DNA of 64,000 bases from Antedon mediterranea (lineage: Eukaryota; Echinodermata; Crinoidea; Comatulida; Antedonidae), in the NCBI RefSeq assembly GCF_964355755.1, contig NC_092676.1, forward strand, positions 4,632,288 to 4,696,287. Reading direction: 5' to 3'. The notes under the pieces were generated by a model. It had not been told where the DNA came from. It was given only the letters and a program-made list of their open reading frames with translations, and did no database searches. The translations under genes were made by a program, and so were the position numbers. Shown here in pieces: positions 24,318 to 35,490 of this stretch (the first letter of the stretch is position 1; every line of letters starts with the position of its first letter).

Positions 24318-27300
24318 TCATTCAAATTCAAATGATAAATCTGTGTTCTTCATCTTTTCTCTGTACATCTTATCAAACTTTGCGTTCTGATTTATGGTGA
24401 AATAATTCTTCCAATCGCCAACAACGCCTAATTAATGAAAAAGATTATATTTTTTATAAAATGTAGGAGCTACTGTCGGACAAATTTCGGTTGGCCGACT
24501 GTCTTTCGGCTATGGTTGTCGACGAAATGTGCTGTCGACGGAATGTCCTGTCGGCGGAATGTCCTGTCGGCAGAATGTGCTGTCGGGAAAATGTCCTATC
24601 GGCAAAATGACCGGTCGGCGAAAAGTCCGGACGCCTGAATGTCGACGAATAGTCTGTTGACCAGTAGTCTGTCGCCGAAGTGGCGTTCGGCAAAACGTCC
24701 CGTTACCGTGTGTGTTTGTAATATTGTAAACATTTTTGAAGAAATAAAAAAGTGTGAAGAACCATAAAAAAAAACAAATAGAACCTGAAAAAATTACCTT
24801 TCCTCATAAAGGCTGATATCGCATGATCTACATGTACGCCGTCGGAAAAGTTTACCTTAGGATTGTTTTTCATAGACCCAAACGAACAGTGCTGTACAAC
24901 GTCCTGAATTCTTCCATCAGGAATTTTCCACTCAAAAAACTCAGCCACTCTTTCGATTACACTTTTGAGATCCTGTGAAAATAGTCAATAGTTCAATAGA
25001 CCCTTTTATATAACACCTAAATTAATTCCTGTCATTTGATTGGACGAATGTGGGTCACATGGCGTACAATAGTAGTTAGTACTATTAATTACTCCCTCCA
25101 GTAATGGATTGATCTATTTATTAGAGAAATACCTTCCCATTGTATTGGATTAAAACGAGTGTATCGAATGATTGCGTTTGAACATAGAAAAACATACTGT
25201 AGGCCTATTGGATACAACTGTTGGTTGGAGCAACATGATGCTGAGCTCCGGAGATAACAGTGTGTATCTGTGTCTGCGACACGTCAGTGCCACGCCCTTT
25301 TAACAGACACCGCGCGACGCGATGATTATGTACATAGTACAGTACTGGTGGTATTTGTCGCAGCCAGACATGAGATCAAAGGACGAGTTCCTATCTTGGC
25401 AATGCGAGCTCAGTTTCCTGTTGTTAGATTGCCTTGGTTGGAGAAAGGAGTTCCAGTTACATTATAATATCAAAGAACCTAATAATATACTGATAAAAGA
25501 TAGGCCTATAATTATATCATTACCTTTTTCATATCTTCGTATTTTACGAATAGAATGTTTTCTTCATTTCGTCGTTTCCACCAGTATATATTCATTTCAA
25601 ACCATGAACCATACGCCACTATTTAAACAAATATACAGAATTAACATAGAAATAAGAATATTATTACATAAGGTCTTTTCTATTGGCGGCCAGCGTTGCG
25701 TCTCTAACGCGTGGTTCCCACTCGCGACGCAACGCAAGGACGTAACGCAACGCAAGTGAATTGACCAATCACAAGCGATGGCTTATTCGCTTGTGATTGC
25801 TAACTGTATATAACTTCACTTGTCATTGGTTAAAACGCTTGCGTTGCGTTTACGTCCTTGCGTTACGTTCTAGTGGGAACCAAGCTTAAAGCTTGCGTCG
25901 CTAGTGGGAACCACGCTTAAGTGGGAACCAAGCTACGTTGCGCTTACGTCCTTGTGTTGTGTCTCTGGTGTGGGAAGAACCAACCATTATAAATACTAGA
26001 AATTCTTATCTATCAGGGTTGTCATACAATGCTCATGTTCGTTACCCAGGTAGAGACAATAACACGTTACATCTCCGTGTGGTTAAACGCTCGGTCATGG
26101 TTAAGCCTGGGTTTCAGAGAGTTACTGCTGGGAATAAATATTAAAGCTACGTTCACACTGGGCCCGAATTGGAAAAAATTCATAAAACGTTGTGGTGTGA
26201 AGTGATATTTTTTTTTAATAGACATGGGTTCACGCTTACGCATTCCGGATAGTAATAAAATGATAGGGACAAAAATCGGAGTTTTCTCCTTCCGCCAGAC
26301 GGAAATTTCGACTCAGCGTGAAAATTGCCTACCGTCATCTGCGCAGAACGCATCAAAGAAATCGTCCCAATGATCAAAACTTCTCAGATATGAATTGGAT
26401 CGATGAAAGTGATACAGAGAGACCGCGTTGTCTTTAGGGTTTCTCCCGACATATACAATCTATAAATAAAACATGAAATGTCGTTTATATTTCTGTGATG
26501 GCTCTAGTTCTCTCCATAAAGTGTGGTTCCCACTGGTAACGTAACGTAAACGACCGACGCAACGTAAGAAAATGCCCTTCCCGTGTTTGCCCCAACCTGC
26601 GTGAAATCAAACCTGCGATGTTGCGTCGTCGGTTGCGTCAATACGTCATTGCGTTGCGTCCTAGTGGGGAACCACGCTTTATCATTATTATCATTAGCTG
26701 CTCAAAAACTCCCTCCAGAGAGACCAGAGATCACGTTTGGGTGGTCCCAACTAAACATTTTATTGACATTAAATCAGACGAATGCTGCAGTTTTTGAAAT
26801 ACACACAAAAGGACAGCCAACATAACTCGGGATTACATTTACTCTCACACTTCTTCGGCGGGAAAGACATGAATTAAACTATCGAATTTTGTATACAATT
26901 AGGCCTACCTTTGGTTTCTTTACACTGAGTTGTTTAGCCATATGTTGATGCGGTAGATGGGTTTTAAGTAGCCTACGTGACTCTCTTTCTCTGGCTATGT
27001 CGGTCGGTAAATTTAAATAATTTGGTCTATTTAGATCAAGAAAAGTAAACCTGCGTAAGATGCTAACTTCGTCTGCCTTTTGGAAATCACAACCATGGAA
27101 AAGAACTGATACTATCTCCTGCATCCACGTAGTTCCTGGAATTAAATTTATGTCAATGATATCTGTGTTGTATCTATATCATACTACCATATTTGGGCAT
27201 ATCACTACCATATCTGTCAACTAGTTTGACAATGTAGACAGAATTTTGCCTATAAAGTATGAGCTTATAAACTTACCAGCTTTAGGGTATGTGATTACCC

Positions 27301-27397
27301 AAATGTCATCATTACGAACCTCAAAAGTTTCCATAGCTGTAAGGATTTCATCTGATATTACCCAGGGGTAGCGAACACCGTCGACAATTCTGTCCAT
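24318..27397 (-). CDS. Cytosolic sulfotransferase SULT-B (six coding exons, 284 aa)
   Basis: PAPS-dependent sulfotransferase on the minus strand inside duplication unit 1. Exons in transcript order: 27397-27277, 27135-26909, 26459-26333, 25618-25524, 24972-24798, 24427-24318; phases match SULT-A exon by exon. Motifs: YPKAGTTW (Ala where SULT-A has Ser), LKTHLP with the catalytic His, RNPKDNAVSLYHF, and RKG followed by GDWKNYFT. The start is the first ATG after an acceptor-like TTGCAG; a non-ATG upstream extension is possible but unsupported. A possible poly(A) signal AATAAA lies at 24172-24177. Intron 5 holds a GTCGGC minisatellite and intron 3 a GTTCCCAC MITE. The product differs from SULT-C only at one visible residue in exon 6 (Lys in NAKFDK). 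Confidence 0.92.
24475..24700. repeat. GTCGGC-rich minisatellite in SULT-B intron 5
   Basis: Degenerate 17-bp units of the type TGTCGGCGGAATGTCC. The same array with an altered copy number is at 32205-32440 in unit 2. It gives spurious open frames (SADRTF repeats). Confidence 0.85.
25708..25888. mobile_element. GTTCCCAC-family MITE, SULT-B intron 3
   Basis: A long imperfect palindrome. Ends GTGGTTCCCACT and AGTGGGAACCAAGCTT, with inner arms GACGCAACGCAAGGACGTAA and the inverted TTACGTCCTTGCG-type arm. Further partial arms continue to about 25965. Unit 2 copy at 33455-33635; relatives at 26519-26682, 34273-34436 and 44549-44692. Confidence 0.82.
26519..26682. mobile_element. GTTCCCAC-family MITE, SULT-B intron 2
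   Basis: Ends GTGTGGTTCCCACT and AGTGGGGAACCACGCTT around arms rich in AACGTAACGTAAACG and GACGCAACGTAAG. Duplicate copy at 34273-34436. Confidence 0.78.
27180..27242. mobile_element. GTCTA-family MITE remnant, SULT-B intron 1
   Basis: Holds ACTACCATATTTGGGCATAT and the right-arm segment CTAGTTTGACAATGTAGACA. Same remnant in unit 2 at 34934-34996, so it predates the duplication. Confidence 0.7.
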
Positions 27398-28313
27398 TTC
27401 AGTAGTAAGCCTAGTTAACTGCAATCATTCGGGTTGTTATTGTACAAGTCCTACCGTACTATAGGTCTACTGTAAGACAAACCGTATATATTATATAGGG
27501 ATCAAACGTTCAGTATTGTTATTAGTACTGTAGCAGATAATTAATCTCCAAGTACAATACAATATTAACCTTCAACGTATTTCACTTGGTTTGTAGGCCT
27601 AATGTGTTCTTCAAATTCGCTCAAGATGATAAAAGTATATGATTAAGACCTCTGTCAATACACTACCAGGAAAAAATTACAATATAAATTTATTTATTTG
27701 TGTTGTTCCTATTCTAATTATGACCTTTCTTCGGTATTATTATAAAAATGGTCAAATTGGCTGCCAGCCAATGGTTTTTGATAAAATTAAACATTTATTT
27801 GGTCATTTTATAAGTGAAAACCTTATTTTTTTTCATTTTCTTTTTCTACAGAAGTGATTAACTTTATTAAAACTACAAAATAATATATTCAAATTCTGAT
27901 TTAATTTATCTTCATTTTTCATGTTTTTGGGGGACAATGCATCTTTAAAAAATGTAATTTAAAGCAAAAAATAGTCAAATTGGCAAACAAATTTTTTTTG
28001 AATTTAACAGTTTATTTTGTCACATTACTTTTCGATTTTTTTCCTACGGAAGTGATTCATTTGGTTAAAACTACAAAATGGCATATTGAAAGTCTGATTT
28101 GATTAATCTTCATTTTTGTGTGTTTTGGGGGAGGACAATACATCTTTAAGTAATTAATCTGTAAATGTGTAAACAAAAGTTACTGCCATAACTGCAGTAG
28201 AATATTTACTTGACCTGGGTAAGCTACAGTTAAAGTTAGCCAAACACAGGCAGAACTCAAGCTATCTCACATTCCAGTCAAAATTCTGGGCATTTTTTGT
28301 GTGATTGTTATAG

Positions 28314-29594
28314 GATGGGTATATAACTGGGAAGACTGTCTTTGAAGATGTACAGTTTGAGACAACAATCAGTAGTGTTCTCTATGAAGTGATCGAACGG
28401 GAAGAGACCGTGGCATCTACATCCCAAGTGTCTCTTCTTAGTTACCGTACCTTAGAGGAACTAACAAAGACTATAACAGGTTAGAATTACCTTATTACCT
28501 TATTTCCACCTATAAAGCTCTGTCTACACTATCATCAAACTAGTTTGACAAAAATAGTGTGAGGTGCCCAAATATGGTAGTGATATTCCCAAATATGGTA
28601 GTGATATTCCCAAATATGGTAGTGATATACCCAAATATGGTAGTGATATTCCCAAATATGATAATTGTTGATAGTGTAGACTAGCTTTCCTGCTTTACTT
28701 GAGGACATTACAGATGTCCTGGCTCCTGAATCATACTATTTTAGAACATGAATAAAATAATAAGTATTGTATTTTTTTAAATAATTTTAATAGAAACTTG
28801 TTGAAACGGATCGCAGACGTGAAGAAAAGCGACCTGAAGCGTATTGGGGAGAAGTACATTATGCCGTTGTTTGATACTAACTTGTCGAGATGCGCTGTCT
28901 GCTGCCAGTCTAGCAAAGTTGACGAGATTAAGCAAGCATTTGAAGGGTAAAGTTGAAATAATTAATTTTTTTTTTCAAAGCTCTGTCTATATTGGATCAT
29001 ATAGAAGTAACGTTTTTTCACATTACATTATCAGATCCAAATGAACTTATTTAATAAGCTCTGTCTACACTATCAAATTTTATGTGACAAAACATTGTGA
29101 TGTGCCCATATACGGACATGATGATGTCATACCACTACCATATTTGGGTATATCACTACCATATTTAGGTATATAACACTTTTTTTGGTCAAAATAGTTT
29201 GATAGTGTAGACAGAGCTTAAAGAAATGAATTTACTTATCACTACCTTATTTGAGCACATCGCACTTTTTTGTCAAACTAGTTTGATAGTGTGGACAGAT
29301 CTTTAGATTCTTTCTTTACCTGTGTTGCACATATCACTGGTTTTCCCACTCTATTGCACTGACTTATCATTTCACACATATCACACTTTTTATTGTTTTT
29401 TTAATTTTATTGTAACAGATTTCAATTGGCTTAAAAATGCGGTTTTTTTTAAAGATCTCTCAGCACTCAATTGGTTTAATGTCTGAACTACCAGTTTATT
29501 TTAAAGATTTTGTTGACATAATGTTGCTTGTTCTTTTAGATTGTCTCGTACATTAACTGTAATGCCATCCTTAGAAGATGGCTTTCCAAACTAA
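28314..29594 (+). pseudogene. Duplicated 3' exons 20-22 of the M16 gene
   Basis: Copies of exon 20 (28314-28479), exon 21 (28794-28946) and exon 22 (29540-29594) keep their splice sites, but exons 1-19 are absent. Exon 20 is 166 nt instead of 161: CGTAC is inserted near 28447. Splicing to exon 21 would then hit TGA within four codons. No start or promoter is evident. A non-coding by-product of the tandem duplication. Confidence 0.93.
28515..28688. mobile_element. GTCTA-family MITE with extra internal units, unit 2
   Basis: Counterpart of 20960-21067 with about five GTGATATTCCCAAATATGGT-type units instead of two. Confidence 0.85.
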
Positions 29595-29714
29595 CCTAAC
29601 GAATTGAAGAACTTATCATGGATTGGATGAGTCAATTATGAGAAAAGAAAAACTTAAGATTAGAAATAGTTTGTAATGAATGTGTTTAATATTAGACTAT
29701 TCTAGGTACAGTAG

Positions 29715-30255
29715 AATCTGTTTATGGGACACACCTATTAATGGGACACACCTATTAATGGGACACACCTATAAATGGGACACGCCTATTAATGGGATAC
29801 ACCTATTAATGGGATACACCTATTAATGGGATACACCTATTAATGGGATACACCTATTAATGGGACACACCTATTAATGGGACACACTTATTAATGGGAC
29901 ACGCCTATTAATGGGACACGCCTATTAATGGGACACACCTATTAATGGGACACACCTATTAATGGGACACACCTATTAATGGGACACACCTATTAATGGG
30001 ATACACCTATTAATTGGATACACCTATTAATGGGATACACCTATTAATGGGACACACCTATTAATGGGACACACCTATTAATGGGATACACCTATTAATG
30101 GGATACACCTATTAATGGGACACACCTATTAATGGGATACACCTATTAATGGGACACACCTATTAATGGGATACACCTATTAATGGGACACACCTATTAA
30201 TGGGACACACCTATTAATGGGACACACCTATTAATGGGATACACCTATTAATTGG
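29715..30255. repeat. Expanded 17-bp minisatellite in the Tigger-like MITE, unit 2
   Basis: About 31 copies of GGGACACACCTATTAAT and GGGATACACCTATTAAT against about 14 in unit 1. It is flanked by the same MITE ends as in unit 1 (left at 29710, right at about 30440-30455). Confidence 0.92.
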
Positions 30256-31290
30256 AGAGACCCCTATTCAGGGGACATACATATTTAGGGGACACCCCTA
30301 TTCAGGTGATGCCCCTATTCAGGGGACATCCCTATTCAGGGGACACCCCTATATTAAGCTATATTAAGGGGACATCCCTATTCAGGGGATACCCCTATTA
30401 ATGAGACACATTTTTGGGTCCTGATAGTGTCCCCTTAATACGTGTTCTGCTGTATATCCTAAAATTCTGAGAATTTGTAATATCTTTTCTTTCAAATTCA
30501 GCTTTGTTTATTATAATAAGAAGCGTTTCACTTTGAGACGAGCGATGACCAACTACGCCATGTACGTTCATTGTTTGCACTCTTCACCATGTTTGATGGT
30601 TTCTAGGTCAACGACCGACGACACATTGATTGACCTGACCTAGCTTAGTTGTCGCAAATCGATTAAAATTGTTCTTTCTGATCACCATTTACCAATAACT
30701 AACTAATTTTAGTTGATAAAAATAATGTGTTATTTTTATCCCATACTAGTTGTTATATCTCATAATAGGATATGATAGTCTTATAGTTTTTACTAGCTAT
30801 CTTTCATTTTCACAAAGCGTCACATGACTACACAGATGTCCATTCAAAATCATGCGTACACTCGGATACAAACAAGGGAAATATATGTCCTATTTTTACT
30901 TACTTTTATAATATATTTTATATATATCTATACAGGTTTTAGTATATTTATTAGTATATGTATATTTTGAGTTTTTCTATTTTATTTATAGAATTAATCA
31001 TTGAAATCATAATAATTAGTTATTATCATTATATCATTGTCATCTTCATCATTGTCATTAAAACTTTAACTTCAATATCACGTGGTCCGTATGTATTTTT
31101 TTTTCAACTTATTATGCTTAAGATTGATTATGAATAATATTAATAAAATGTCTTGAAAAAAATTATTACTCGTGTGTTTTGTCCAAATATAGAGAAATCA
31201 GTATAATATCTCTATGGTCCAAATTCTACTACTACAGAGTACCGTCCTAATTAAGGGGCTTTCACACCTGTTCCAGCACGGGTCCGGCAG

Positions 31291-31616
31291 GCGATTTTTT
31301 TTTCGTACATAAGTTGGGGACCCCATGTGAAAGATAGCCGAACTACTTCTTAAATATAACCCTCTTAATAATCTGTCTGTCACTATAAAGTAAAAGAAGT
31401 AGCTCATGGGAATCGAACCCCATACATCGACATGCTAAAGTCCATAGTCTTATCCACTCGACTACGCAGACGGCTCGGCAGAAATCGTTTGCATTAGCGA
31501 ATTGTAGTTAGCTTAATTCTTACGTCACACCTTATTGATATGACTAATGAATATTCATGTTTATTTTGTGACGTTTCACGAGGGGTCCCCAACTTATGTA
31601 CGAAAAGAAATATCGC
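31291..31616. mobile_element. TIR element with 9-bp target duplication, private to unit 2
   Basis: Imperfect 35-bp inverted ends share TCGTACATAAGTTGGGGACC. The 9-mer GTCCGGCAG is present on both sides (31282-31290, 31617-31625) and only once at the empty site in unit 1 (about 23885). A 9-bp duplication and long TIRs fit a Mutator-like MITE. The interior carries a tRNA-like sequence on the minus strand. Confidence 0.88.
31395..31478 (-). repeat. tRNA-like sequence inside the 9-bp-TSD element
   Basis: On the minus strand: TAGTCGAGTGGATAAGACTA can form a 5-bp D-stem, and ATGGGGTTCGATTCCCAT forms a perfect T-arm with a canonical B-box. The anticodon arm pairs poorly and no acceptor stem is seen. 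More likely a captured SINE head or tRNA pseudogene than a working tRNA. Confidence 0.6.
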
Positions 31617-32041
31617 GTCCGGCAGTGGCGTAACTCAGAGGCCCCTGCTTTATGAACCGTAAGTGGCCCTCCAATGCTGGAAGCCTCAGTTGTTTTTAGC
31701 CTTTTTCGACATATTTTCTGTTTTTTTTTAGGGCCGGCAAATCAAATCGAACGTAAATGTTTCGCCTCGTCTGCCTTCCATGCTGGCTATGGCCCTGCTC
31801 ACTACCTTGTAAAACATACGACCCCTACCACCAGGCAATAATTTTTTAGCTTAAATCATCAAGGCGAAAGAAAGTGAGAGTACGGTGTTGCGTAAAGTTT
31901 TATTATCCATCTGATTGGCTATTCATTGATGAAATACTCGATTCTTATTGGCTATTCAAATTATGAATCAATCAATTCTACTACTCATTTCTATTAGCTG
32001 TCCAAAGACGGTGGATCGATATGCTCGAATCTTATCGGCTA

Positions 32042-35000
32042 TCATTCAAATTCAAATGATAAATCTGTGTTCTTCATCTTTTCTCTGTACATCTTATCAA
32101 ACATTGCGTTCTGATTTATGGTGAAATAATTCTTCCAATCGCCAACAACGCCTAAGTAATGAAAAATATTATATTTTTTATAAAATGTTGAAGCTACTGT
32201 CGGCCGGACAATTGTCGGTTGGCCGATTGTCTTTCGATGTGTTTTCGACGAAATGTGCTGTCGACGGAATGTCCTGTCGGCGGAATGTCCTGTCGGCAGA
32301 ATGTGCTGTCGGCGGAATGTGCTGTCGGGAAAATGTCCTATCGGCAAAATGACCAGTCGGCGAAAAGTCCGGACGCCTGAATGTCAACGAATAGTCTGTT
32401 GACCAGTAGTCTGTCGCCGAAGTGGCGTTCAGCAAAACGTCCCGTTACCGTGTACTGTGTGTTTGTAATATTGTAAACATTTTTGAAGAAATAAAAAAGT
32501 GTGAAGAACCATAAAAAAACAAATAGAACCTGAAAAAAATTACCTTTCCTCATAAAGGCTGATATCGCATGATCTACATGTACGCCGTCGGAAAAGTTTA
32601 CCTTAGGATTGTTTTTCATAGACCCAAACGAACAGTGCTGTACAACGTCCTGAATTCTTCCATCAGGAATTTTCCACTCAAAAAACTCAGCCACTCTTTC
32701 GATTACACTTTTGAGATCCTGTGAAAATAGTCAATAGTGAAATAGACCCTTTTATATAACACCTAAATTAATTCCTGTCATTTGATTGGACGAATGTGGG
32801 TCACATGGCGTACAATAGTAGTTAGTACTATTAATTACTCCCTCCAGTAATGGATTGATCTATTTATTAGAGAAATACCTTCCCATTGTATTGGATTAAA
32901 ACGAGTGTATCTAATGATTGCGTTTGAACATAAAAAAAACATACTGTAGGCCTATTGGATACAACTGTTGGTTGGAGCAACATGATGCTGAGCTCCGGAG
33001 ATAACAGTGTGTATCTGTGTCTGCGACACGTCAGTGCCACGCCCTTTTAACAGACACCGCGCGACGCGATGATTATGTACATAGTACAGTACTGGTGGTA
33101 TTTGTCGCAGCCAGACATGAGATCAAAGGACGAGTTCCTATCTTGGCAATGCGAGCTCAGTTTCCTGTTGTTAGATTGCCTTGGTTGGAGAAAGGAGTTC
33201 CAGTTACATTATAATATCAAAGAACCTGATAATATACTGATAAAAGATAGGCCTATAATTATATCATTACCTTTTTCATATCTTCGTATTTTACGAATAG
33301 AATGTTTTCTTCATTTCGTCGTTTCCACCAGTATATATTCATTTCAAACCACGAACCATACGCCACTATTTAAACAAATATACAGAATTAACATAGAAAT
33401 AAGAATATTATTACATAAGGTCTTTTCTATTGGCGGCCAGCGTTGCGTCTCTAACGCGTGGTTCCCACTCGCGACGCAACGCAAGGACGTAACGCAACGC
33501 AAGTGAATTGACCAATCACAAGCGATGGCTTATTCGCTTGTGATTGCTAACTGTATATAACTTCACTTGTCATTGGTTAAAACGCTTGCGTTGCGTTTAC
33601 GTCCTTGCGTTACGTTCTAGTGGGAACCAAGCTTAAAGCTTGTGTCGCTAGTGGGATCCACGCTTAAGTGGGAACCAAGCTACGTTGCGCTTACGTCCTT
33701 GTGTTGTGTCTCTGGTGTGGGAAGAACCAACCATTATAAATACTAGAAATTCTTATCTATCAGGGTTGTCATACAATGCTCATGTTCGTTACCCAGGTAG
33801 AGACAATAACACGTTACATCTCCGTGTGGTTAAACGCTCGGTCATGGTTAAGCCTGGGTTTCAGAGAGTTACTGCTGGGAATAAATATTAAAGCTACGTT
33901 CACACTGGGCCCGAATTGGAAAAAATTCATAAAACGTTGTGGTGTGAAGTGATATTTTTTTTTAATAGACATGGGTTCACGCTTACGCATTCCGGATAGT
34001 AATAAAATGATAGGGACAAAAATCGGAGCCCCGGAGTTTTCTCCTTCCGCCAGACGAAATTTCGACTCAGCGTGAAAATTGCCTACCGTCATCTGCGCAG
34101 AACGCATCAAAGAAATCGTCCCAATGATCAAAACTTCTCAGATATGAATTGGATCGATGAAAGTGATACAGAGAGACCGCGTTGTCTTTAGGGTTTCTCC
34201 CGACATATACAATCTATAAATAAAACATGAAATGTCGTTTATATTTCTGTGATGGTTCTAGTTCTCTCCATAAAGTGTGGTTCCCACTGGTAACGTAACG
34301 TAAACGACCGACGCAACGTAAGAAAATGCCCTTCCCGTGTTTGCCCCAACCTGCGTGAAATCAAACCTGCGATGTTGCGTCGTCGGTTGCGTCAATACGT
34401 CATTGCGTTGCGTCCTAGTGGGGAACCACGCTTTATCATTATTATCATTAGCTGCTCAAAAACTCCCTCCAGAGAGACCAGAGATCACGTTTGGGTGGTC
34501 CCAACTAAACATTTTATTGACATTAAATCAGACGAATGCTGCAGTTTTTGAAATACACACAAAAGGACAGCCAACATAACTCGGGATTACATTTACTCTC
34601 ACACTTCTTCGGCGGGAAAGACATGAATTAAACTATCGAATTTTGTATACAATTAGGCCTACCTTTGGTTTCTTTACACTGAGTTGTTTAGCCATATGTT
34701 GATGCGGTAGATGGGTTTTAAGTAGCCTACGTGACTCTCTTTCTCTGGCTATGTCGGTCGGTAAATTTAAATAATTTGGTCTATTTAGATCAAGAAAAGT
34801 AAACCTGCGTAAGATGCTAACTTCGTCTGCCTTTTGGAAATCACAACCATGAAAAAGAACTGATACTATCTCCTGCATCCACGTAGTTCCTGGAATTAGA
34901 TTTATGTCAATGATATCTGTGTTGTATCTATATCATACTACCATATTTGGGCATATCACTACCATATCTGTCAACTAGTTTGACAATGTAGACAGAATTT

Positions 35001-35151
35001 TGCCTATAAAGTATGAGCTTATAAACTTACCAGCTTTAGGGTATGTGATTACCCAAATGTCATCATTACGAACCTCAAAAGTTTCCATAGCTGTAAGGAT
35101 TTCATCTGATATTACCCAGGGGTAGCGAACACCGTCGACAATTCTGTCCAT
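32042..35151 (-). CDS. Cytosolic sulfotransferase SULT-C (six coding exons, 284 aa)
   Basis: Duplicate of SULT-B. Exons in transcript order: 35151-35031, 34889-34663, 34213-34087, 33365-33271, 32718-32544, 32151-32042. Exon lengths are identical to SULT-B (121, 227, 127, 95, 175, 110), all splice sites are intact, and the PAPS motifs YPKAGTTW and RKG..GDW and the LKTHLP His are all present. The exonic changes I see are two synonymous ones (exons 2 and 4) and one replacement in exon 6 (Met for Lys in NAMFDK). Poly(A) signal candidate at 31898-31903. Both copies look functional. Substrate unknown. Confidence 0.92.
32205..32440. repeat. GTCGGC-rich minisatellite in SULT-C intron 5
   Basis: Unit 2 copy of the array at 24475-24700 with one additional GGCGGAATGTGCTGTC-type unit. 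Confidence 0.85.
33455..33635. mobile_element. GTTCCCAC-family MITE, SULT-C intron 3
   Basis: Duplicate of 25708-25888, nearly identical. Confidence 0.82.
34273..34436. mobile_element. GTTCCCAC-family MITE, SULT-C intron 2
   Basis: Duplicate of 26519-26682. Confidence 0.78.
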
Positions 35152-35490
35152 TTCAGTAGTAAGCCTAGTTAACTGCAATCATTCGGGTTGTTATTGTACA
35201 AGTCCTACCGTACTATAGGTCTACTGTAAGACAAACCGTATATATTATATAGGGATCAAACGTTCAGTATTGTTATTAGTACTGTAGCGGATAATTAATC
35301 TCCAAGTACAATACAATATTAACCTTCAACGTATTTCACTTGGTTTGTAGGCCTAATGTGTTCTTCAAATTCGCTCAAGATGATAAAAGTATATGATTGA
35401 GACCTCTGTCAATACACTACCAGGCAAAACTTACAATATAAATTTATTTATTTGTGTTCCTATTCTAATTATGACCTTTCTTCGGTATTA

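Larger units (their letters stand above)
19731..27744. repeat. Tandem segmental duplication, unit 1 (about 8.0 kb)
   Basis: Direct repeat of 27745-35490 at near-identity over most of its length. It begins inside a TTAAAGATRYATTGTCCC MITE in M16 intron 19 and ends at TTCGGTATTATTATAAA, where unit 2 starts with AATGGTCAAATTGGC. It contains M16 exons 20-22, a minisatellite-bearing MITE and SULT-B. Segments private to unit 1 are the TTAA MITE at 22318-22943 and the SINE-like block at 20455-20945. Confidence 0.92.
27745..35490. repeat. Tandem segmental duplication, unit 2 (about 7.75 kb)
   Basis: Direct tandem copy of 19731-27744. It carries a promoterless, frameshifted set of the last three M16 exons, an expanded 17-bp minisatellite, a private TIR element with a 9-bp target duplication (31291-31616), and SULT-C. 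Coordinates are offset by about 7.4 kb at the minisatellite and 7.75 kb at the sulfotransferase because of these indels. Confidence 0.92.

Noticed and set aside
24454-24693. Frame with SADRTF-type repeats
   Set aside because: Degenerate minisatellite in a sulfotransferase intron; the coding exons lie on both sides of it.
25322-25759. 145-codon plus-strand frame, repeated at 33069-33506
   Set aside because: Antisense shadow over SULT exon 4 and a MITE; conserved only because the whole unit is duplicated.
31395-31478. A functional tRNA gene (possible TAG anticodon)
   Set aside because: Good D-stem and T-arm but poor anticodon stem and no acceptor stem; it lies inside a transposon.
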